DNA of 54,261 nt from an uncultured Rhodopila sp. (GTDB taxonomy: Bacteria; Pseudomonadota; Alphaproteobacteria; Acetobacterales; Acetobacteraceae), in assembly GCA_903851415.1 (NCBI GenBank), contig CAINOE010000128.1, positions 1 through 54,261 of the forward strand, written 5' to 3'. The stretch's first letter is position 1; every line of letters starts with the position of its first letter. Positions 1-7,076 of this stretch are shown here, piece after piece. Under the pieces are notes generated by a model. The model did no database searches. It was not told the origin of the DNA and worked only from the letters and a program-made list of their open reading frames with translations. Both the position numbers and the translations under genes were made by a program.

Positions 1-375
1 CGAATACATCCCGTGACGCGCCTTCTCCACCAGATCGGCGATATCGATTCCCATCGGGCAAATCAGCGAACAACGGCCGCACATGTTGCAGGAATCGTAG
101 ATCAGATCTTGCCAGCTCGTCAGTTCGTCCACCGTAACCTTACGTGCAAGGCCGAAAAAGCGATAGATCAGTGCGAACGGACCAACCTCTCGCTCGTATG
201 CTTGACGGAACGGAGCTATCTTATGGATTGGCGTGTACCGAGGATCCCCGGTCTGCACATAGAACTGGCACGCTTCAGCGCAACGTCCACAATGCACGCA
301 GGATTCCATCGACAGGGCGGCGGTCGGACCGAAGTCGGATACAAATCCACGCATCGCTTTCTCGGCCGTATTCAC
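1..375 (-). CDS. isp2: Isp2-like iron-sulfur subunit of Isp-type [NiFe] hydrogenase (partial)
   Basis: Only the first 125 codons are in the window; the gene runs off the left edge. I translated it by hand from a GTG whose last two bases are shared with the isp1 stop codon (GTGA). Two ferredoxin-like motifs are visible: Cys26, 29, 32, 36 (CVHCGRCAEAC) and Cys96, 99, 102, 106 (CNMCGRCSLIC followed by Pro). This is the N-terminal pattern of HdrC/DsrK-like proteins, which pass electrons between a membrane cytochrome and a partner enzyme through [4Fe-4S] clusters. Coming directly after isp1 and the hydrogenase small subunit, it matches the order hynS-isp1-isp2-hynL known from purple sulfur bacteria. 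The large subunit would then lie beyond the left edge, which I infer and do not see. Confidence 0.85.
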   Translation of the reverse strand, partial: MNTAEKAMRGFVSDFGPTAALSMESCVHCGRCAEACQFYVQTGDPRYTPIHKIAPFRQAYEREVGPFALIYRFFGLARKVTVDELTSWQDLIYDSCNMCGRCSLICPMGIDIADLVEKARHGMYS

Positions 376-1031
376 GTCGCTGCCCCCTTACGCGCGAAGT
401 TCATTCCCATCGCCGCCCGGCTGTAAAATGCCAGCTTGACATGCAGCAGCTTGCCAAACGGGAGCCAGACCATCATCAGCTCCACGCTAAGGATGTGCAG
501 CGTCAGCAACGTCCTGTAGCTGGCGATCGTTTCGCCTGATAGCAGGATGCCGGTCAGCACCGGCAGGAACACCAGCAGCCAGCTCAGGTAGTCGTCTGTC
601 GTGGACAGCAGGCGCAGCACCGGATGGCAAAAGCGCCGGAACAGCAGGGCGATCATGCTCGCCAAGGTCACGCCGCTGACGATGACGATCAAGCCTTTCG
701 GCAGGTTTGGCCATGTCAGCCAGAAGAATTGGTGGATCACCAGGATATGCGGCGCGCCGCCGAGGACGATCACCGCCAGCCCAAGATGAAAGGTGGAACT
801 AAGACCGACACTGACCGCGATGCGGGGCCAGAACGTCCGGCGCGGAACAAACCGGGTAAAAACCGTTGCCAAGCCGCCGCGCACTCGCCCGGCAAAGCCG
901 ATCCGCGGCGCAGCCAGATGTAAACGCTGACGCAAGAGCAGAATGCCGGCGATGCGCCACGCCGTCCCCCCGACCATAATCAGCCAGGCCCCCTGCAACC
1001 CCGGCCCGCGAGCGAAGTCCAGCAATGTCAT
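372..1031 (-). CDS. isp1: Isp1-like membrane cytochrome b subunit of the hydrogenase
   Basis: A 219-residue membrane protein with about five hydrophobic segments (roughly residues 12-34, 68-95, 112-130, 146-165 and 175-195). Histidines lie within or beside several of them, as expected for a haem b protein of the NarI/DsrM type. I chose the ATG at 1031 because it overlaps the stop codon of the small-subunit gene (ATGA); longer readings run into that gene. It is followed without a gap by isp2. Its likely job is to anchor the periplasmic hydrogenase and move electrons between it and the quinone pool or Isp2. The family assignment rests on hydrophobicity, length and gene order; the haem ligands were not individually assigned. 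Confidence 0.8.
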   Translation of the reverse strand: MTLLDFARGPGLQGAWLIMVGGTAWRIAGILLLRQRLHLAAPRIGFAGRVRGGLATVFTRFVPRRTFWPRIAVSVGLSSTFHLGLAVIVLGGAPHILVIHQFFWLTWPNLPKGLIVIVSGVTLASMIALLFRRFCHPVLRLLSTTDDYLSWLLVFLPVLTGILLSGETIASYRTLLTLHILSVELMMVWLPFGKLLHVKLAFYSRAAMGMNFARKGAAT

Positions 1032-2068
1032 GTGCTTTTCCTCCGTCGGCTCAGCGCCGCGGCGAGACCGCCAGCCACGCCGACCCCAAGGGCGATGCCG
1101 GTATTGCGCCACCCGGCGCTGCTGCCTCCCGCTAGCGAAGTATAGAAGCTGCCTGCGTCCCAGAAATCGGGTTCCGAGCAGCCGATACAGCCGTGGCCGG
1201 ATTGAATCGGAAAGCTGGTGCCACCGTTCCATTTCAGGCTCGCACAGGCGTTGTGGGTGACAGGTCCCTTGCAGCCGAGCTCGAACAGGCACCAGCCTTG
1301 CCGAGCGCCATCATCATCGAAGCTTTTCGCGAATTTACCTTGGTCGTAGAATGGCCGACGGTAGCATTGGTCGTGGATCGTCGTGCCGAAATAGGCCAGT
1401 GGCCGCCGGAGTTCGTCAAGTTCCGGCAACCGCCCGAAACTGATGAAGTGGACAAGCACGCCGCTGAGCACCTCCGGCAGCGGCGGACATCCCGGGATGT
1501 TAACGATCGGCTTGCCGGAGATCAGGTCCTCCACACCGGCCGCACCGGTCGGATTGGGGTAGGCTTTGGGGATTCCGCCGTAGGCCGCGCATGTGCCGAT
1601 CGCCAGAACCGCCTTCGCGTCTGCGGCGATTTCGCTCAGCATGCCGAGGTTGCTGCGGCCGCCGGTCATCGAATAAACGCCGCCGTCTTTGACCGGGATC
1701 GATCCGTCAATCGCGAGCAGGTATTCGCCTTTGTTCGCCGCCACCGCCTCTCGCAGGGTTCGTTCCGCGTCGGCGCCAGCCGCTGCCATCAGCGATTCCT
1801 GATAATCCAGAGAAACGAAATCGAAAATCAGCGCTTCGATGGAGGGCGAGGATGAGCGCAGCAGCGTTTCCAGACACCCGGTGCATTCCTGGAACGACAG
1901 CCAGATCACCGATCGTCGCTTCGCCTTTGCCAGGTTCGCCGCCATGACGGGGGCGAGGGCAGGGGGCAAGGCGAGACTCGATGTCATGGCGATCGCGAAT
2001 TTCAGCAAGCTGCGCCGCCCGAAGCCGCGGCGGCCCAATACCTCGCCGAGGGTTGCGGTTGGGTCCAT
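1028..2068 (-). CDS. hynS: [NiFe] hydrogenase small subunit, Tat-exported
   Basis: A 346-residue small subunit carrying the three Fe-S clusters of a membrane-bound uptake-type [NiFe] hydrogenase. The N-terminus has a twin-arginine signal (GRRSLLKF around residues 17-24) and a hydrophobic stretch ending near residue 43. Cluster ligands are recognisable in order: ECTGC (Cys62, Cys65), GTCAAYGG, IPGCPP, then IHDQC, GWCLFELGCKG and GCIGCSEPDFWD. A C-terminal hydrophobic segment followed by Arg/Lys residues could anchor it in the membrane. I placed the start at the ATG at 2068, because the longer reading into 2221 is within the upstream gene and the Tat signal begins here. The following isp1 and isp2 genes point to the Isp-type subgroup. 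Confidence 0.93.
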   Translation of the reverse strand: MDPTATLGEVLGRRGFGRRSLLKFAIAMTSSLALPPALAPVMAANLAKAKRRSVIWLSFQECTGCLETLLRSSSPSIEALIFDFVSLDYQESLMAAAGADAERTLREAVAANKGEYLLAIDGSIPVKDGGVYSMTGGRSNLGMLSEIAADAKAVLAIGTCAAYGGIPKAYPNPTGAAGVEDLISGKPIVNIPGCPPLPEVLSGVLVHFISFGRLPELDELRRPLAYFGTTIHDQCYRRPFYDQGKFAKSFDDDGARQGWCLFELGCKGPVTHNACASLKWNGGTSFPIQSGHGCIGCSEPDFWDAGSFYTSLAGGSSAGWRNTGIALGVGVAGGLAAALSRRRKST

Positions 2069-2076
2069 CAGGGCGT

Positions 2077-2463
2077 TCAGCGCGCGACCTTGACCAAAGT
2101 GGGCAGCCGATCGAGGCCGCGTTTCATGTCTTCCACGTCGGCGCGTAGAATCCCAGGCGTGACCGCCACCTCGATCAGCAAGGCGACGACCCGCCCCGCC
2201 CCGTCGGCATGCTTGGTCCACCAGACGCCGGGAAGGCTCGTTTCGCGGATCTCACTGCGGCCCGCGGCATCCAGCACGACGCTGATCTCTCCCTGGCCCA
2301 GGCACCGGTCCAATGTTTCGATACAGGATGGTGATAGCGGTAGGCCGCGTAGATCAATACTGCCACCCTCGTCACGGTCAATCAGCCCGCGCAGCAGCCC
2401 GGCGACCTCCATGAGCAGTGCATCGACAAGGCTGTCGTCGGCCAGAAAGCTAAAGTCGGTCAT
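2077..2463 (-). CDS. HupH/HyaF C-terminal-type hydrogenase expression protein
   Basis: A 128-residue protein matching the C-terminal domain of HupH/HyaF/HoxQ proteins. Typical blocks are SIDLRGLPLSP, LGQGEISVVLDAAG and the ending PGVWWTKH followed by IEVAVTPGIL. Family members help mature the hydrogenase small subunit. Full-length HupH is roughly twice as long, so this is a single-domain version; I see no frameshift that would explain a lost N-terminal half. It overlaps the preceding protease gene by 4 bp and ends 8 bp before the small-subunit start, so it is translated within the same operon. Confidence 0.75.
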   Translation of the reverse strand: MTDFSFLADDSLVDALLMEVAGLLRGLIDRDEGGSIDLRGLPLSPSCIETLDRCLGQGEISVVLDAAGRSEIRETSLPGVWWTKHADGAGRVVALLIEVAVTPGILRADVEDMKRGLDRLPTLVKVAR

Positions 2464-2933
2464 TGCCAGTCCAGCGCCGTCTGGACCACCGTCCGGCAGG
2501 CCACCGGGAACGCCCGCGCCACGGGTTCACTGAGTCGCTCGCTCCAGCCGACGCGGTAGGGTTGAATGCCCAAAAGGGCAAGGTGCGTTGGAATCCAGCC
2601 CATCAACCGTGCCAGGGTCAGTAGATCCACCAACCCCGCCTCGTGCGCGCTCATGCGACCGCCGCGCGAGACATGGTCGGCAAGTGCGTGCCCGTCGAGT
2701 AGGCGCAAGGTCCCGGCTGGCGCGCGAAGCTGTGCGGCATCAACGAGGATGACGGACTCAGATCGGGTGAGAGCATCCATCAGCCGAAATCCCAATGTTC
2801 CGCCATCAAGGGTTCGCAGGCATGGCGGCGTGTCCGGGTCGCCGGCGAGTTGACGAACGACATGTACGCCAACACCGTCATCGGCGAGCAGCGTGTTGCC
2901 TAGACCAAGCACAAGAACGTCGCGGTTGCCCAT
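2460..2933 (-). CDS. hupD: Hydrogenase maturation protease (HyaD/HupD family)
   Basis: A 157-residue endopeptidase that trims the C-terminus of the hydrogenase large subunit after the nickel site is filled. The N-terminus shows the family block VLGLGNTLLADDGVGVHV. The usual nickel-sensing acidic residue in this block is here Asp rather than the Glu of E. coli HybD. The other two ligand positions are plausible in LVDAAQ and SAHEAGL. The ATG at 2933 is preceded by a strong ribosome-binding site (GGAGG, read on the minus strand), which decides against the longer reading from 2963. It is the first gene of the hydrogenase operon and has its own copy of the shared promoter box just upstream. Confidence 0.9.
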   Translation of the reverse strand: MGNRDVLVLGLGNTLLADDGVGVHVVRQLAGDPDTPPCLRTLDGGTLGFRLMDALTRSESVILVDAAQLRAPAGTLRLLDGHALADHVSRGGRMSAHEAGLVDLLTLARLMGWIPTHLALLGIQPYRVGWSERLSEPVARAFPVACRTVVQTALDWQ

Positions 2934-2961
2934 TCGGTCGTTCCCTCCACGATGAAGGAGC

Positions 2962-3006
2962 ACCGTAGTGGAAGACCGGCTCGCGGAAAGGCTCGGATAA
3001 TACCTA
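2962..3006 (-). promoter_or_regulatory. Shared-box promoter of the hydrogenase operon
   Basis: Read on the minus strand, the box TAGGTATTATCCGAGCC (2990-3006) is followed after 22 bp by TACGGT (2962-2967), a plausible -10. The start codon of hupD is 29 bp further on. This copy has no divergent partner: hypC ends just upstream on the same strand. Confidence 0.7.
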
Positions 3007-3041
3007 TAAGCCCCTGGCGCCCGGACTTGCAGATGGCGAAC

Positions 3042-3281
3042 TCATGCGCCGGCGAGGTCAAGCGCCGCCGCGATTTCATCGAGCAAATCCCACGTTAGGC
3101 GCGCATCGGCCGCTGTGACCGTTTGCGTAGCGTAACCGGCAAGAACAAGCACGTGATCTCCCACGGCAACATCCTGACCGGCAAGGAGATCCAGTCTGAC
3201 ATCGCGATGCGAACCTCTCGCCTCACAAGAGGCGATGGGACCCGCAATACTGACGACCCGCATCGGAACAGTGAGACACAT
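3042..3281 (-). CDS. hypC: Hydrogenase assembly chaperone HypC
   Basis: A 79-residue protein beginning MCLTVPMRV. The Cys directly after the initiator Met and the Pro at position 6 are the signature of HypC/HybG, which carries the Fe(CN)2CO precursor and binds the immature large subunit. The length is normal. No HypA, B, D, E or F is in the window, so the rest of the maturation machinery must be elsewhere. It lies upstream of hupD but has its own promoter box, and a second box separates the two genes, so they may be transcribed separately. Confidence 0.92.
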   Translation of the reverse strand: MCLTVPMRVVSIAGPIASCEARGSHRDVRLDLLAGQDVAVGDHVLVLAGYATQTVTAADARLTWDLLDEIAAALDLAGA

Positions 3282-3339
3282 TGATCCGTCCCCGCGGCAA
3301 TCGGCAATGAACGTTGGGCGTTGCTGCCCGGATCCGCCA

Positions 3340-3356
3340 GATTCGGAAACTACTCA
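3340..3356 (-). promoter_or_regulatory. Shared promoter box upstream of hypC
   Basis: Minus-strand reading TGAGTAGTTTCCGAATC, 58 bp before the hypC start. No convincing -10 hexamer stands at the usual 22-bp distance (CCAACG or AACGTT are the best I see), so the promoter call rests on the box. It is paired with the divergent copy at 3565-3581. Confidence 0.6.
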
Positions 3357-3564
3357 TGTCCAATCCGTCCGGCCGGTGGCTTGTCGGGGTCGACCCGCCG
3401 ATATGCCGCAGCGCAAAGAGCGGCAGCAATAACATTTGCGGCTGGAGTTTTATGAAAGGCAATGGCCTGGCCACGCGACTGCAATACACCAAGCGGTGCT
3501 TGCCGCACGGAAGGCTAAACTGCCGGTCGGCAAATCCTGGCAGGCGGCTCCCGGGGCTCGCCTC
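3357..3564 (+). other. Non-coding spacer between divergent promoter boxes
   Basis: This 208-bp spacer, the longest between any box pair in the window, holds no reading frame with a ribosome-binding site and no recognisable RNA. I see nothing in it beyond separating the hypC and PRC-barrel promoters. Confidence 0.5.
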
Positions 3565-3609
3565 TGCGTAGTTTCCGAACCTGTCCCCGAAGCGGCGTGG
3601 CCGTTAAAT
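3565..3609 (+). promoter_or_regulatory. Shared-box promoter of the PRC-barrel gene
   Basis: The box TGCGTAGTTTCCGAACC (3565-3581) is followed after 22 bp by TTAAAT (3604-3609), a good -10. The start codon at 3674 is 64 bp further downstream. Confidence 0.72.
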
Positions 3610-3673
3610 ATGTTTCCGCCACGCACCTGGCCTGCCGAGCCCGCAAAGCCGGTGACCCATGAGGGAGCTTACC

Positions 3674-4465
3674 ATGTTAAGACGCGGATCTGCCTTTAAG
3701 GGATATAGTATTGAGGCGACGGACGGAAAGGTCGGGACCGTCGCAGATGCTTTGTTCGACGACGCCACCTGGCAACTGCGCTGGCTGGTGGTTGACACTG
3801 GCGGGTGGTTGACCGGACGCAAGATTCTCATCCATCCATCGTCGCTGGAACAACCGGATCTTGAAGGCCGGGCATTCCCGGTCAAATTGACCCGGGAAAA
3901 GGTCGAAGCCAGCCCGGGCATTGCGGAGGACGAACCGGTTTCGCTCCAGATGGACCATGATATGTACCGCTACTATTGGCCGACCGACGGCTCTTTTGGC
4001 GGTGCCGGAATCGTCGCGCCGGTGATCCTGCCGTCTTCGCCCAGCGCGTCCAACGGCAAGGCCGATCGGCATTTGCGCAGCGTTGCTGAGGTTTCGGGCT
4101 ATGCGATTCATGCGGTTGACGGACATATCGGCCATCTCGAGACGTTTCTGATCGATGATGAAGCCTGGGCGATCCGCTATCTTGTCGTCGATACGGTCAA
4201 CTGGTGGATGGGTAAGCATGTTCTCGTTGCGCCATCCACAGTTAAGGAAATTGACTGGCTACAGCGTTTTGTTCGGGTCGATCTAACCTGTTACAAGATC
4301 AAGGGCAGCCCCGCCTGGGAGAATACTGGCACAATCGACAAAGCCTATGAGCACATACTGCGAATATACTATGGTTGGGTGGATCCCGGGCACATCGCAA
4401 AAGCACCGCATGCGCCGCCTGTCGCGGCGCCCGCCGATGCGAACGCCATCAAAGAGCCGGTCTGA
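3674..4465 (+). CDS. Double PRC-barrel domain protein
   Basis: A 263-residue soluble protein with two PRC-barrel-like repeats. The first is near the N-terminus (GYSIEATDGKVGTVADALFD, then RWLVVDTGGWLTGRKILI). The second is around residues 140-215 (GYAIHAVDGHIGHLETFLID, then RYLVVDTVNWWMGKHVLVAP). PRC barrels are small beta domains found in ribosome maturation, photosynthetic reaction centres and many stress proteins of unknown role. The ATG at 3674 is preferred over 3659 because GAGGGAG stands 7 bases before it. It is a single gene with its own promoter box. Its biochemical function is unknown. Confidence 0.85.
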   Translation: MLRRGSAFKGYSIEATDGKVGTVADALFDDATWQLRWLVVDTGGWLTGRKILIHPSSLEQPDLEGRAFPVKLTREKVEASPGIAEDEPVSLQMDHDMYRYYWPTDGSFGGAGIVAPVILPSSPSASNGKADRHLRSVAEVSGYAIHAVDGHIGHLETFLIDDEAWAIRYLVVDTVNWWMGKHVLVAPSTVKEIDWLQRFVRVDLTCYKIKGSPAWENTGTIDKAYEHILRIYYGWVDPGHIAKAPHAPPVAAPADANAIKEPV

Positions 4466-4476
4466 CGCGGCACCAA

Positions 4477-4515
4477 GCCGGGGGTAAGGCCCCTGGCCCT
4501 CCCTCATCCCCCGGC
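4477..4515. terminator. Possible terminator between convergent genes
   Basis: GCCGGGGG (4477-4484) can pair with CCCCCGGC (4508-4515) across a 23-base loop between the PRC-barrel gene and ackA, which converge here. The right arm is inside the ackA 3' end and there is no T tract, so the call is weak. Confidence 0.25.
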
Positions 4516-5676
4516 GATTTGCGCGACGGTCCGGGTGTGGTGGGCGATCATGGCTTCCTCGTCCGTTGCGATAACGCGCACGTCGATGCGGCTGTCCGCT
4601 GCGCTAATGCAGTCTGCATCGGCCGCATTGGCGGGTTCGTCGAGGCGGAGCCCAAGCCAGCCGAGGCGGCCGCACACCGCCGATCGGATGGCTGGTGCGT
4701 GCTCGCCAATGCCGGCGGTGAAAATCAGCCCGTCCAATCCGCCCAATGCGCTGACCAGCGCGCCCGTCTCGGTGGCGATCCGGTAGGCAAACATAGCAAT
4801 TGCCTCCCTCGCATGCGGATCGTCGCTTGCCAGCAGGACGCGCACATCGCCGCTGAGTCCGGAGACGCCAAGCAGGCCGGAGCGATGATACAACATGTCC
4901 TCGATATCGCCGAAGCTGTGTCCCTGTCGCCCAAGATAAAGGATCACCCCGGGGTCGAGCAGCCCGCACCGGGTCGCCATGACCAGACCGTCAAGCGCGC
5001 TGAAGCCCGTCGTCGTCTCGATGCTGACACCACCTCTCAACGCGCACAGGCTGGCCCCGGACCCCAAATGGGCGGCGATAACGCGGCCCGCTGCCAGTGC
5101 CGGCGCCTGCTGAGCCAACCGTCCAGCGATAAACTCATAGGACAGACCGTGAAAGCCGTAGCGGCGCACGCCGGAATCGGAAATCGCGCGCGGCAATGCA
5201 AATCGTGCCGCGAGCGGCGGAATAGTATGGTGGAAAGCCGTATCGAAACAGGCGACCTGCTTCAGGCCCGGACGGGCGGCGGCAACCGCCCGCATGGGTG
5301 CGAGGTTATCGGGCATGTGCAAGGGATCAAGCGGTGTCAGCGCCTCAAGCGCAGTCAGGAGCGCCGGAGTGATCAATTCCGGCGCGATATGGTCTGCTCC
5401 GCCATCCACAACGCGGTGGCCCACAGCTTCCAGGCCATCGCTGCCAAGATGCGATTCGGCGAAGTCCAGCAGTGTATGAAGTGCGGCATCGAAACCCTCC
5501 GGCAGACGTCTGTCGGCCAGCACGGTCCCGCCGGTTTCGCGCGCAACAAAATGCGGTGTCGAGTCCAGATCCTCAATCTCGCCCCGCACCGTCGCCTTCA
5601 TGGCAGGCCCGGAATTGAACAGGGCAAACTTTATGCTGGAAGAACCGGCATTCAACGAAAGGATTGATCCCGTCAC
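4504..5676 (-). CDS. ackA: Acetate kinase
   Basis: A 390-residue acetate kinase, normal for the family, which makes ATP and acetate from acetyl phosphate and ADP. The N-terminal ILSLNAGSSSIKFALF block, VGHRVVDGG, the FDTAFHHTIP block, the HLGSGAS phosphate-binding segment and the C-terminal FTAGIGEHAP block are all present. The start is a GTG at 5676 overlapping the stop codon of the upstream phosphate acyltransferase (GTGA), so the two genes are translationally coupled. It is last in an operon with the stress protein, PHA synthase and acyltransferase. Acetyl phosphate could come from phosphoketolase (33523-35934) or from the acyltransferase, giving substrate-level ATP without respiration. 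Confidence 0.95.
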   Translation of the reverse strand: MTGSILSLNAGSSSIKFALFNSGPAMKATVRGEIEDLDSTPHFVARETGGTVLADRRLPEGFDAALHTLLDFAESHLGSDGLEAVGHRVVDGGADHIAPELITPALLTALEALTPLDPLHMPDNLAPMRAVAAARPGLKQVACFDTAFHHTIPPLAARFALPRAISDSGVRRYGFHGLSYEFIAGRLAQQAPALAAGRVIAAHLGSGASLCALRGGVSIETTTGFSALDGLVMATRCGLLDPGVILYLGRQGHSFGDIEDMLYHRSGLLGVSGLSGDVRVLLASDDPHAREAIAMFAYRIATETGALVSALGGLDGLIFTAGIGEHAPAIRSAVCGRLGWLGLRLDEPANAADADCISAADSRIDVRVIATDEEAMIAHHTRTVAQIAGG

Positions 5677-7076
5677 GCGGCAGCACCGGCACGGGCAGCC
5701 AACACCGCCAAGCCACAGGATGCCAGCCGGGTCGCCGCGTCATCCGCTCGGCTGGTCAGGATGATCGGCACCAATGCTCCAACGACCACACCGGCACCGC
5801 CGGCGCCGGCCATGAAAGTCAACTGCTTGACGAGCATGTTTCCAGCCTCGAGATCGGGCACCAACAGGATATCCGCCCGGCCCGCGACCGGCGAAATGAT
5901 CGCCTTTTCGACCGCTGCTTTCGGACTGATCGCGTTGTCGAAAGCGAGCGGGCCGTCCAGCAATCCCCCGGTGATCTGCCCGCGATCGGCCATCTTGCAC
6001 AACACCGCCGCATCAAGGGTGGACTGCATGCGGTCGTTTATCGTTTCCGTTGCCGCAAGGATGGCCACGCGTGGCTGCGCGATGCCCAGAACATGTGCCA
6101 GGTCGATCGCGTTCTGCGTGATGCCGGCCTTGTCCGCCAGGCTCGGCGCGATATTGATCGCAGCATCCGTTATCAGCAGCGGGTGCGGGTAATCCGGCAC
6201 GTCCATCAGCGAGACGTGGCTGATCCGCCGCGACGTCCGCAGCCCAGTCGCCTCCGCCACCACCGCGTGCATCAGGTCGGAGGTGTGCAGGTCCCCCTTC
6301 ATCAGCAATCCCACTTCGCCGCTGCGGGCCAGTGCCGTCGCGTGTGCCGCGGCTTTCGTTGCGTCCGGAACGTCGATCAGACGCAGGGCACCGATATCCA
6401 CTCCATCCCGCTTCGCAACCTTCTGGATAGCTGAAGCCGGTCCGATGAGGATCGGAATGATCAGACCGGCCTTCGCCGCGTCCATGGCTGCCAGCAGAGA
6501 AGCGGTATCGACGGGGTAAACCACGGCCGCCGGTATCGGGACGCCACCACTGGCGCGGGCCAGCATTGCTACCGTCCTGTCATGACGATTGACGCGCACG
6601 GACGGCAGGATCACCCGCTTGACGCGTACCTTCTCAGTCGGCGCGCGGGCGAAGGCGCTGCCGGTGATCACCACCCTTCCGGTCTGGTTGGCGCAGACGC
6701 AGTCCAGGACGACATCGCCCTTCGCAGGCTTCTTCTCCCGCACCGTCACCGTGGAGGTGATGGTGTCGCCGATGCTGACGGGATAAGTGAAACGCAGATC
6801 CTGTCCCAGGTAGATCGTTCCAGGCCCCGGCAGGCGGGTGCCGAGCGTGGCGGAGATCAGCCCGGCGCCCCACATCCCCTGGATGATGATATGATGGAAC
6901 ATATCCGTTGCCGCATAGGCCGGATCGACGTGTGCGGGGTTGACGTCACCCGTCACGGTCGCGAACAGATCAATGTCGCGCTGCGTCACGGTGTGCGACA
7001 GGCTCGCGCTTTCGCCTATCTTCAGTTCTTCGAAGGTTCGGTTCTCGATGTACGGGTCGTCCCGCATTGTCGTCAT
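5673..7076 (-). CDS. Bifunctional MaoC-type enoyl-CoA hydratase / phosphate acyltransferase
   Basis: A 467-residue fusion. Residues about 1-150 form a MaoC-like hot-dog domain (SLSHTVTQRDIDLFATVTGD, VNPAHVD, and PGPGTIYLGQDLRF). The remainder is a phosphate acetyl/butyryltransferase (GLLMKGDLHTSDLMHAVV, LLITDAAINIAPSL, GPLAFDNAIS, ADILLVPDLEAGNML). The first domain would hydrate enoyl-CoA to 3-hydroxyacyl-CoA; the second exchanges acyl-CoA and acyl phosphate. The ATG at 7076 overlaps the phaC stop codon (ATGA). Located between phaC and ackA, it could send acyl-CoA either to polymer or, through acyl phosphate, to ATP. Whether it prefers acetyl- or butyryl-CoA cannot be judged from sequence. 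Confidence 0.88.
   Translation of the reverse strand: MTTMRDDPYIENRTFEELKIGESASLSHTVTQRDIDLFATVTGDVNPAHVDPAYAATDMFHHIIIQGMWGAGLISATLGTRLPGPGTIYLGQDLRFTYPVSIGDTITSTVTVREKKPAKGDVVLDCVCANQTGRVVITGSAFARAPTEKVRVKRVILPSVRVNRHDRTVAMLARASGGVPIPAAVVYPVDTASLLAAMDAAKAGLIIPILIGPASAIQKVAKRDGVDIGALRLIDVPDATKAAAHATALARSGEVGLLMKGDLHTSDLMHAVVAEATGLRTSRRISHVSLMDVPDYPHPLLITDAAINIAPSLADKAGITQNAIDLAHVLGIAQPRVAILAATETINDRMQSTLDAAVLCKMADRGQITGGLLDGPLAFDNAISPKAAVEKAIISPVAGRADILLVPDLEAGNMLVKQLTFMAGAGGAGVVVGALVPIILTSRADDAATRLASCGLAVLAARAGAAA

Noticed and set aside
4375..5667. Long plus-strand reading frame opposite ackA
   Set aside because: It is antisense to an unmistakable acetate kinase, has Arg/Gly/Ala-rich low-complexity composition and no family match. 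Long antisense frames are common in high-GC genes; the same holds for 26297-27586, 33661-35001, 35044-36066 and 40174-41424.
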